Positions 35,953 through 46,226 of a DNA stretch of 64,000 nucleotides are shown one piece after another (positions within the stretch are counted from its first letter, which is position 1; each line of letters begins with the position of its first letter). Source of the stretch: Amphibalanus amphitrite (Eukaryota; Arthropoda; Thecostraca; Balanomorpha; Balanidae); contig NW_024881591.1 in the NCBI RefSeq assembly GCF_019059575.1, positions 992,001 to 1,056,000 on the forward strand, read 5' to 3'. The position numbers and the translations under genes are program-made. The notes beneath the pieces are model-generated. The model saw only the letters and a list, made by a program, of their open reading frames with translations, was not told the origin of the DNA and made no database searches.

Positions 35953-36875
35953 TTAACCCTCGCCCGCACATGGGGGGGGGGGTGGTTGCCACCCCCCCCC
36001 CCCCAGGCAGTCTTTCTGCTCTGCACTCAACATTTTTAGAGCTAGAAGGCTGATTTTTCGTATAGCTGCTCGTCTATCCTTTCTTGATGTTCACTGAAAA
36101 TTTCAAGTTTCTGTGATTTTTGGTTTAGGAGATATGACCTTGTTTTTCAGGTCATGTCATGACCCAAATGGCCAATTCTCAACATCTTGCGTTTGCCATG
36201 GGCCTTGAAAGCTTTTGACACCCTGATTTCGGCCTTTTTTGCCAGTCTTACCTCCCACCTATCATGGAACATGTTGTTCGACGATGTACAGGGGTCAAGG
36301 TCAGGGTCAAGGTCAACCTAGGTCATCTAAGATAATTGCGTTTTAGGCAAGCTGAATTTACTTTTTGTGAATTTTTTTGACTGCATTTTTGGTAAAAGCT
36401 TCTCAGATCATGATTTCATGTGATATGGAACCAAAAACAATCGGTGCACACATCAATATACACACAGACACACACAGACATACAAACACATATAATTGAC
36501 CTTGACCTAACTTGACCTGAAATGACCTCAGCAGCAAAATTCTGGTCGGATAGTGTGACAAAGAGGTTCTAGCTGGCTTGGCACCAGAAAACAGCATCGT
36601 CATCGGTATTTGATAAGCAGCGCACTTGATATCCAACGGTGACCCAAAACAGCAACATTTTTTAGTTTGACCTGACCTGGAAGGTCAATGACTGACCTGA
36701 GAAGGTAAAACTGGGTATCATTGGATTCGTCTCTTCCCAAAGAATCTTTTTGGTCTTTACTGCTAAGCTCTATCTCCAACAGGAACGAAATGCCGCGGGG
36801 GGGGGGGGGGTGGCAACCACCCCCCCCCCATGTGCGTTCTAGGATGGGAAAATGGCATGTGCGGGCGAGGGTTAA
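35953..36875. mobile_element. TTAA G-hairpin element, copy C
   Basis: TTAA on both sides. Termini are CCCTCGCCCGCACATGGGGG with a nested hairpin whose stem is a G run plus TGG and whose loop is TTG. The right arm carries an extra CGCACATG offset by 27 bp; the left does not. It contains AGGAGATATGACC, the inverse of the shared ATATCTCC motif, and about 13 AGGTCA/TGACCT hexamers in 0.92 kb, densest at 36290-36330, 36498-36530 and 36665-36705. The interior is unrelated by eye to copies A and B, so the architecture is shared more than the sequence. Confidence 0.87.
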
Positions 36876-37529
36876 CAGCCTATTCAGCGTCATTCTTTAC
36901 TGGATCAGCTTCAGTGACTCTCATTAGCTCCAGCACTGCCACCGTTTGGTCTGGTAGTTTAATAATTTGAGTGAGAGCCGACGAGCGGGATGTTCAGAGC
37001 GCCTTTGTGTTGGCGCGTCGGCCGGCTCGGGTGGAGATTCAGCTGCCATTTGGGGCCGGACGCTCCGGAAGTTTCAGCGCCTGTTTGGCCGCTGGCTGGC
37101 CGACGAATCGGCCACTGTGTCTCGAGGCCAAACGAGTGTTCGGTCATGACCCTATCTGGGGAAAATGTCAGCACACGGCAGGGAGAGAGCGAGAGCATGA
37201 GAGAAAAAGAGATCACTCTGCAGAGTCTCCTGAGTCGCCGGCTGGACAGAGCCACCAGCTTGACTCGTTGACTCAGCTTTGATCGTCAGTCTCTTTTATA
37301 AGTCTATTGATGCGATAGGTTATGATCATTCTTTCAGCACGTCTGATTTGTTGCTCGATCTTTGCGACCGATGGCTATCATCGACGTATATGGAGTTCAG
37401 TGAATGACAATCATTCAATTTATCTGATTCATCTGACCCGATAGACTGGCTTGACTGGCTTCAACTTCACCCAGCCATCCGCCCAATTTGACTGGCTCCT
37501 TGGTCCTCTGACTCTTCACACTGTGCTGA
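36876..37529. other. Intron segment, no gene recognised
   Basis: Mixed-composition DNA following copy C. No coding domain, RNA gene or element boundary was found. Confidence 0.3.
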
Positions 37530-37790
37530 CTCTGACTCAACCCGAGTCTTCTGATGTCGGGCATCCGCCGAGTACTATGTCCGACTCAGTCCAGCTGCGC
37601 TGACTCCGACTCGACCCGAGTTTTCCGACTCTGCTGTCGGGCAGACGCACCGAGTCCTCTGTTCGACTCAGTCCAGCTGTGCTGACTCCGCCCGACTCAC
37701 AGACTTGCCGAGTCCTGTGTCCAACTCAGTCAAACGGTGTTGACTCCGCCCGACTCACAGACTCGCCGAGTCCTCTGTCGGAGTCTGCAG
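37530..37790 (+). repeat. Degenerate minisatellite (CCGAGTCCTCTGT...GACTCAGTCCAGCTG)
   Basis: Repeated blocks of CCGAGTC(C/T)TCTG, CGACTCAGTCCAGCTG and TGACTCCGCCCGACTCACAGA occur at about 55-90 bp spacing with indels. GACTC/GAGTC are the core words. Confidence 0.75.
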
Positions 37791-38101
37791 CGCCGGCTGA
37801 GTAATGTGCCGTCGCTGGGCCGGGCCCGCCTCTGCCGCACAGCCCTGCGATGGTGATTAATTGCTCTTCACGGATAATGGGCTGCGGCGCGGCCGGCCGG
37901 AGAGGTCGAACGCCCCCGAACACCGGCCGACGGACGGTACACGGTGGCCGAACACAAAGGAACTACCTACCGGTGGACAAACTGCTACAGCGGGCTCCCC
38001 TTGGAGTGACACTTGACAGGGGAGACCTGCCGTGGGCGAGGTCAGGTCATGTAGTCGATCAGTGGGACATGTTGGGTTAGGAGTGATGGTATGTCAGGTC
38101 A

Positions 38102-39094
38102 CTAATACCCCGGTCACACATACACGACGCACGGCCCGCGCACCAAAAATTCATTCATTCTGGCCAGTGCGTCGTCCTGCGCTATGCATTCGTTACTCGT
38201 TCGTCGAGCGCGCTGGGCGAACGGAATCATGCGTCGTCATTCGTCGCGTGCGTCGACAATTTTTGTGCATGCTCAAAAATGTGCGTTGAGCTCGACGCAC
38301 GAAGGCGGACGCCAGACACACGCGGAGCGCGTTGGACCAGCGCCAGATACACGCGGAATATACGCTAGGTAATCGTTGTATGCTCGTCGCTTGATGCATC
38401 GCGTACACCCAGCGCAGACATAGCGTGCCTCTAACGCATGTCTAACGGATTCGCATTGACTATAAAGACGTGGTAAACCAGAACTGAGCGAGTCTGTAGC
38501 GCGCACAGCTTTCCTCTGGCGTATGTCTAATTGTAACCATAACAAGGTCCTACCTCCTCATTGCTCATTCTACCCTCATGGGCGACTCTCCTGCGTTATT
38601 GCTGCATAGTGCATGGGTTCCTCTTCAATTCCTCCTGCTCTTGATATCAGAATTTATAAGTAAGATTTTAATCATACATTATTTGTCATTGTCATTGTTT
38701 ATCTCAGGAGCTGTTGAACCATCTGAAAACATGAGGATGTGCCCTCCTTGAGGCCCTACTCTGATATGACAGCAGGCAAGACGGGCTACTGCACCGCTGC
38801 CAAAAGCAGTTCGCTGGCTGTGCGGTGAATGCGCGGTGCACGCGCAGTCCATGCGTCCCGTGCGCTAGCAAGCCGCTGTGCATCCGTTGTGTGTGCGCCC
38901 TTTATGCGCTTTGCATTCGCTGTGCAAGTGCCCGGCGCGCTGGCAACGCGTTCGTAGCGCGTTGTGCATACGTTGTCAACTTGCCATTTCCTGCGAACTC
39001 CTGACAAAAGTTGGTCACACAACAACGCACGACGACGCACTGGTCTTTTTGCAATGCGCCGGCCGTACGTCATGCATGTGTGACCGGGCCTTAA
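38102..39094. mobile_element. TTAA-type foldback MITE with CCCGGTCACACAT termini
   Basis: Left end CCCCGGTCACACATACACGA is complementary to the right end (reverse complement GGCCCGGTCACACATGCATGACG). The right end abuts TTAA; the left duplicate is eroded (TAATA). The interior is saturated with GCGT/ACGC words (TGCGTCGT, GTGCGC, GCGCGTTG) and their complements, so it can self-pair extensively. No transposase. Same general type as 41918-42433. Confidence 0.82.
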
Positions 39095-41804
39095 CATTGT
39101 GGGATCGAACTTGAGAGAGTATGTATGTTAAGCCTTTCGTTTTCCCTCATTATTCACTAAATGCGACTGAAGGGCAGATGTTGCAGTCTGCTATGTCGAC
39201 CACTTGGCTGTCTGACTAGACGTCGAGACAATTCTATCCAGGACCGTGGTGCTGCCGCAGCCAATTTTCAGCTCTTTTCCAAATCTGAGCTGCGGCTTTA
39301 GCCCACTTCAGCCGGGCTGCGCCCGCGGCGCCGAGTTTGGCTGGAAGTTTGATGGGAGTTTATTGAGGCTAAACCTGTTCGGTATGTTTATACTCAATAA
39401 ACAGTGTCAGCGAGGTATGCGCCGTTAATTATAAAGCCTAGTCGACGTTAATCTATGGCATGGTGTTAGACGATCACAGGATCAGCACTTAATGACTACG
39501 TCAACTCCTATCGCCAGCCAGACGTGTAGCTATACCAGCCAATGACAGCGCAAATCAGTTACCTACTGAAAGACTTGCCCGTGTGTGTTACTTCAAAGGA
39601 CGGGTGGTGCTTGGCAGCGTTCTACCGGTGTTCGGGGTCATTGACATAACTGCACGTAATTAGCCGGCCTCTGTGCCTGCGCTTCTGTTTTCCCTACCTC
39701 ATCCATCCGCTCCTGCCCTCTATCCCTCCCTCCTTCAGGCGCCCCCTCTTCCTCACGGGTCTCAGTCGTGACAGCATGCGGCGCGGCGGGTAGATGTTAT
39801 CGCACGGCCGGCCGGCCCTCCACAGAGGCAGCCGTGCCGCTGCCACTGCTGCCGGGATCCCCTCCCCTCCCCTCCACTACTGGCGGGGAGGGGTGGGGAT
39901 CCCCGCTGGGTGCCGGGAAGAGACCCGCAGGACGGCGGCGTGGACTGTAGGCTCATGGGTTCATTGGGGAGGTCCGTGGGGCTCCGCCGAGCCATTGCGC
40001 GCTGCGTTTTACGTGAGCCCCATCAGCGGTCCTGCGACTGTCTCGATCCTTCTGTGGACCTGGGCTGGGTCTGTCCGGTCTCCCCGGTCTATGTTTCTCT
40101 CCAAATGCCGGTTTGGCCTCACTACTCCTCCCTTCCGTGCTGGTGAGCTCTGTAATCGCGTGCCTCGCGGAGCACATGTTCCCTGCACCGGGGCCAGCTG
40201 CCCGACCGCAGTCAGCCAAGGTCGTCTGCCGATCGCCACCAGCTCCAAAGATAACTCCGCTAACTGCGCTAACAGCACTCAATTTCGCACTCCAACGACA
40301 GCTCAACTCCAAAGAAAACTGCGCTGCAATTAATCTTTATCTGCTTCGTTTCACATTATTATCCCGTCACTACCTAAGGAGTCGTTTTTCTTGGGTGAGG
40401 AACATGGGCTCACAACCTTGAAGTTATCCTCGCAATCACATTGTTTTTTTAGGTTTCCCATGTAATGGGCTAATGGTTGGTGGATGTTCTGGTAATATGG
40501 GAATAGTGTGAGATGCCCTGAATTTATGAGCGCTGATGCTATTCGTCCACTTTCTTACGTTCGATTGTCGGAGCAGTTAGGTAAATTATATTTGCTTTTA
40601 TTACTGGAGCGCTTTTTACTGCCGCCAACTAACAGTGAGGTTATGTCAAGACACACCAAGTTATTGGTAAGAGAGCGATTTCAATGGTGCGGTTACATTG
40701 ACGCAATATATTGGGCTGCTCTGAAAACCACACCAATCCTCCCAATTACCCTCACGGCATAGTTTACAGCACTCGAACCTGGCATTCGCCGTCACCGAAC
40801 CGGGCTGTAAAAAGCCGATGTTTTACTGCAGTAACCCAGTCGGAGTTTTAGCTCGGTAAAACAGCCGTCACAGGCAGTCGAGGCGGAGGGTCGCCTTTCG
40901 TGAGTCTATGGCGGACGGTTTGGTGAGCCTCCAATCAACATGGTAGGTCACAACGGCAGCTGAATGGCACAGGCCACGGTTTCGCTATTATAGGATACAA
41001 GCCCGTGGCTAAGGTCATGCATAGGTCATACATAAAACTTCGATCACAAATGTCATAGAGGTCACTGGGTCGGATACCTAGTTCTTATAGGTCCTCCACC
41101 TTTGGGTTCAAGGTCGCTTGTCAGCGCGACCTCACAGCGCGAGCTCACACGGATATGTTGGTAACAACCAGTTTGGCGACACAAGTCAGTTTTTATCGAT
41201 GCCTTTTCAGAAAACCACTCGTTCAATATTGTTGGAAGACCTTTCTCATTTCTTTTTTTCAACTGTTTTTGTAGAACTCGTAAATCGTATTTATCCCAAC
41301 AGTGATGAAATTGGCATCAAATTAATGTGATACCTACTGATCGCGTTTTAATGATGCTGCGAAATCATATTGGCTCGTCAGCTATTTTTGGCAATATTTC
41401 ACGTTCGAAGCATAATTCTTGTCGTCCCTGTTCGTTAAGTTTCCATGCTCATTAAACACCTCATCTATATTTAACCAGATCATGTATCACTTGTTATACC
41501 CACCAAAAAACGTTTCGTCATTAAGTTATTTTTAGCATAACTCTGACCGCCGCACTCTCATCAAAGTATCCACACCGTTAGGCAATGACATTGATCACTA
41601 AACTAAGCAAGACTGAATTACAGGAGCTTCCTCCCTTCCGAGCCCAGTCCCCTCTCTCCATGTGACGCCCTCTCTCCCCTCTGCCTGTCTGCCCCTCTGC
41701 TCTACCCGTGGCGTCGGCCGGATCGATTACAGATTTACCGCCCGCGTCCTAATCGGCACAGGGGTAGTGCGTTTATTGTCAGCCGCCGGCGACGCGCGGA
41801 CAAT
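39095..41804. other. Intron segment, no gene recognised
   Basis: GC-rich between about 39760 and 40260, with an inverted GGGGAGGGGT/CCCCTCCCC pair around 39855-39905. AT-richer afterwards. No supported gene. Confidence 0.35.
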
Positions 41805-41893
41805 GCTCGGGTGGCGCTCGGGCAGCGCTCGGGCAGCGCTCGGGCAGCGTTCGGGCAGCGCTCGGGTGGCGCTCGGGCACTGCTCGGGCAGCT
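41805..41893 (+). repeat. 11-bp minisatellite (GCTCGGGCAGC)n
   Basis: About eight units of GCTCGGGCAGC with single-base variants, ending 24 bp before the TTAA MITE. Confidence 0.93.
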
Positions 41894-41917
41894 CGTAGTG
41901 CCGACCAAAGCACCACA

Positions 41918-42433
41918 TTAAAGCCCTTGTTACACTGCCGAATTTTGGTACACGAATGTGCACGAATATGCAAGTCATCCTATGTCGCGGATCGATTCGG
42001 GATCTTTCTTCCACGGTCTTGGCATTTCGCAGACCAGTCGTTGTCCACCGCGCGACTTTTACGGTTCGTCACGACCGCCACGAATATTTCATGAAAAATG
42101 AAAATTTCGTGGCCGTTCGCCGAACTTATAATAAACGAACATGATCGCCAAACAGTCGCCGAGTCGCCGCAGACATGTCGCTGCGTACGCCGACTTGTTG
42201 CCAAGGTATCGCCGACTATTCGCCACAGATTCGCCATTCATTCGCGATGTTCGCCGAATCATGGATCAGCTTCGACCTGCGCACGATTAGGGGGGCCCCC
42301 CACCCGTTTTCTTCAAATCGGGCTCTGTCGGCGAACTGTTCGCCTCTGTCGGTGAACTGTTCGCCGATTTCCTGCACGACGTGATTCGGCGACAGGGTCG
42401 TGGCCAAAATTCGGCAGTGTAACACGGCCTTAA
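41918..42433. mobile_element. TTAA-flanked MITE with GTTACACTGCCGAATTTTGG termini
   Basis: Intact TTAA on both sides. Left terminus AGCCCTTGTTACACTGCCG and right terminus (reverse complement) GGCCGTGTTACACTGCCG match over about 28 bp. The interior is rich in TTCGCCG/CGGCGAA words in both orientations. 516 bp, no transposase. TTAA duplication is typical of piggyBac and Kolobok relatives; the superfamily is not decided here. Confidence 0.88.
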
Positions 42434-45280
42434 CCGGCAACGTCGAACGAAGTGCTTCGCAAATGGGAATGCAGCTGTAAACAATTGGCAAAGACATGTG
42501 GCGAAGACATGCCCCTAAAATGTCTGATATTCGATGTAAATGCAGCAAATGGAAGAACACTAAATTTAAAGCTTCTGTCAGCTAGTCATATGTATGTGAA
42601 GTAAATCACTGCGAATGCCGCGGTGCAAAAAAAAAAGTTGGGCTGAGCTCAAGCTCATACCAAAGTGTAGTTTTGTGTTCCTCTTTTACATTGTCCTATT
42701 ACTCATTTAAATATTTCACTGTATGCTTTTTAGCTCAGCTCTATGCCATTAAAGTCATTGCAGCCTTACCAACTTTGCAACTGTGAGCTAAAGCCAAAAA
42801 CTGCAACAAAGTCAGCGTATCTTTTCAGTTATATGCGGCCGTAAAGTTAGCAACTATTCAAAAGTATAGTGGTGGTGTAAGGCATAGACCCTCCTGCCGT
42901 ATCCCGCAGTGCACAATGTAGACGGCGATCAATGACCTGTTGTCCACCCGTCTTACCCCTCCCCACCTCACTCTCAGACCGTGACCCGCTGCCTTGCCAC
43001 CCTCCCCTCAATCCGTCACGGTGAGGTGCGTGTCCGGGCCGATTTCAGCCAGTGGAGCGGTGGACAAAGCCGGTCAGAAGGACGCCCGCTGTAAACACGA
43101 TCGCATGCCACCAGAACTGCCCGGTAAATACGGACAACACCACCGCTGGTGTACGGAAACCAAGGCATTAATGAGCCGTGATGTATGTGGTGCGGTGGGT
43201 GATGTTTTCATCGACTGGTGGATAACATGTCATTTGGATTAATTATGTTAAACTGCTATCATTTTCTAGGCCATAACAATGGTCAGGATTTGTGCGAGCT
43301 TAGTTGGAGAAGTGCTTATTAAATCACACCACGGCAGCGTGTGTTGTACAGTCGTGTAGTTTGGTAGCGAAGTAGTCATGCATCACTGTTCTGATGCTAG
43401 TGTCTGGTCCTTGACCTATGTGGCCGCGGAATAAGAGGTGCAGCTCGGTTCGAGGCGGCCTGGCGAAATTCCGCCGCACACCTGCACGCCACCATTGTTA
43501 TGAAGGCCACCAGGGCGTCACGTTAGCCGCACGTCACGGTGCTGTGACACGGAAACTATTCATTGCTCCTCTCATTGGGACCAAAGACGGTAGCCGGTGA
43601 ATGTTTTCAATGTGATCCGCCCGACCACATTAAACTCTTTCACAGCTCTGCACCAGTTTCGCAAGCTGTCTTGAATCTCAAATAACAAAGCTGCCGTTAG
43701 GCAAAAAGTCACGGCCTCATTCGGCCGTTGTTCTGGTCTTGTAACAACTGGCGAGAAGGGTTTGACTAACGTCCGATGCCTGGCTATAAGAATGTCTGTG
43801 CTAATGCCGTGTGAATCGGCTAATCACAAGGAGAGGATCGTCTAAATTCGAATAGCTTTTTTGTTACCTTTGTTACCTTAAGCTTTTTGTTATCGCAATT
43901 GATATTGCATCTTATACTGAGGCCTTGAAGAATATTCCGATGTTAAGAACAAACTATCGATGTAGTCTATTGAGCGTCCTTAGCACCAAGGGTCTTTATC
44001 GTTTCCTGCAATATCAAGTAGGTATCAAATTGCAGAGAATCAAACCATACGCTGTAATCTTTCCCTGTTTGGATTACCTGCAGCACTGGCGGCTTCCCTG
44101 CTCACGCCACCACACTCGTCACCAACCATGCAGCGTGCAGTTGTTCTCAGAAGGCAGTGACGTCACGCATCGAGGTGTGTGACGTCACTGTGTATAGAGC
44201 GACAGGGCATACTGGCAGCACATCTGCCTAGCGGGGCTCCGTTGCTAGCTATAGCATTGCTGCCTAGAACTTATTTGGATGTAGGTGGCGGAAAGCACTT
44301 ATCACAACCAACAGAACCTAAGTCAGTTTCACCTCCGGCCAAAATTGAAATAAACTTACCCAATATCAGCGAACGCAGCTCGTTGGGCGGGTTTGCGAAT
44401 TGGGTGAGACTCGGGCTGCTCCATTTGAGCTCAGCAAGACCCGCTCATCCGGTAAGATCCTGCTCCCATCCCTCTGCGCGTCTTGTCGGCCACGAGCGCT
44501 CCAGGTCCGTTCCAATCCGGGACTTTGCATAACACGATTACTATGGGCCGCTGCGGTGTAAATCTTAATGATGAACGAGGCGGTACAAGTGTCCCGAGCG
44601 ACGATCCGCTCACCATTTTCAGCGCCCAAACAGGGGCTGCGAGCTGACGTGGGGGGGGGGGAGGGATGGGGAGCGGGGGCTGCGCTGGGGAGACAGAGAG
44701 AACGGATTTCAGAGGGGCGATGAAAAACGGAGAAAACAGGATGAGAGATTGGCGGCATTGGCACTGAACTGAGCCTGACGCGCGAGAATGATTGGTAGCT
44801 AATGCGGGGCTGATCGAAATGAAGCGAATAACGCGCTGTTGAACGGACTGGATTATCACTGTTTGTTTGCCCGTTGGGTTAAATCGGTAAGGGAAGCTAA
44901 TAACACTTTTCAGTTGGAAGAACAAGAGATTAAAATCGTAGTTTTACTTCTAATTGACTTCTAATTCTAATTCTTATAATTCTAATTCTTCTAATTCTTT
45001 AAATAAATTCTAATTCTTCTTCTAATTCTAATTCTTCGAATAATAAATTGACTTTTAGGCACTTTAATGTTATCTTCCTCACGTTCCATAGAGGGCCACC
45101 TAAATACAAAGCGCATACAATAATTATTTTTTCTTAAAATATGTTTGAAGCCTTTACTTTATATATTTCGTCCCTCACTTAGTTTCACCAACTCACGCCC
45201 CATTGTTCAGGCGCTATTCTCACCTGCTATCCCGTCTCGCCCGCATACATCAAGCGTACCAATGTAGCAGACAGATCTCT
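42434..45280. other. Intron segment, no gene recognised
   Basis: Mostly unremarkable. It holds two CRE-like TGACGTCA sites close together (44159 and 44180), a G-run at 44651-44661 and a CTAATT microsatellite. Confidence 0.35.
44945..45045 (+). repeat. (CTAATT)n-type microsatellite
   Basis: TTCTAATTCTAATT units with TTCTTCTAATT variants. Confidence 0.9.
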
Positions 45281-46226
45281 TAGGGGAAAGTGGGGTAAGA
45301 CGGGCACCTTAACTTTGGAGCCATTTTTCGGCCGGTTAGAAACATCATAGAAACGGGAAACTGGGTGAAAACCTTTTTCAGACATTTTACTTTCATTTGC
45401 CAGAAGATGAGACTTAGACCTGATTCAACAAATAAACTGCAGCTATTTTTGCAAAACCTTGCAAAAACCCGTCTTACCCCACCCCATGGGGTAAGACGGT
45501 CACATGGGTAGGGCAAGACGGCCAGCTTCTTTCACCGATCAGCGCAGCTCGCAACAAATGCCCGAGATTAGCCGCATTTATACAGTCGCTCGTTGGTCTC
45601 AAGTGCTTCGGAAATGGCAGTATACGAGATTCGTGCAGAAGGCGTATGCTCCTATATAGGCCCTAGTTCAGAAGCCATGTAGAACCGTTTTTCACATTCA
45701 TTATTCGAGAATAAACTGTGCCGAAGGAATATTGCTAACATGTCTGTGAGTATCGGAATCGAACATATTCTTATTAGAAATGCTTCTTTTTTCCTACAGC
45801 AACAAAAATATTTTCACCATTACAGACCCATTGGGTTCATAGTTGCCCGTCTTACCCCAAACTCAATGTCAGAAGTTCAGCACGATTTTTCGCTGTGGAC
45901 AATTTGATGCAGACAAAGCAAATCCGCCGTAAATGAACACTGTTGGCATATGAGTGTACCACAAGTGATTGCGAGTTTTTAACTCTATAGTGCTGTACAC
46001 AAAAGCTTGCACAATACATTATGGATGTTTTCAATGAAATGAGTGTTTTAAAGAAATCAAAATAAAAGATTATCGACTGAACACAAATTCACCAGACTTG
46101 AATGGTGGTGTGTAGTGGGAAAGGCAATTCTGGTCCTAACTTTTCTTGCTCGTAGCGCTATTGGTTTGGTCTGCAGAAGGGGTGCCCGTCTTACCTACCC
46201 TGACCGTCTTACCCCACTTTCCCCTA
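45281..46226. mobile_element. TA-flanked foldback DNA element, GGGGAAAGTGGGGTAAGACGG family, copy 2
   Basis: Left end TAGGGGAAAGTGGGGTAAGA and right end are exact inverted complements over about 23 bp, with TA on both sides. The terminal GGGGTAAGACGG motif recurs inside, as an inverted pair at 45470-45500, at 45847-45857, and as an extra copy next to the right end (46187). It is not alignable by eye with copy 1 beyond the ends, but shares GGGGARAGTGGGGYAARRCGG, the TA duplication and the internal-repeat design. No transposase. Confidence 0.88.

Noticed and set aside
39100-39125. tRNA-like B box (AGTTCGATCCC on the - strand)
   Set aside because: No A box, acceptor stem or cloverleaf could be built around it.
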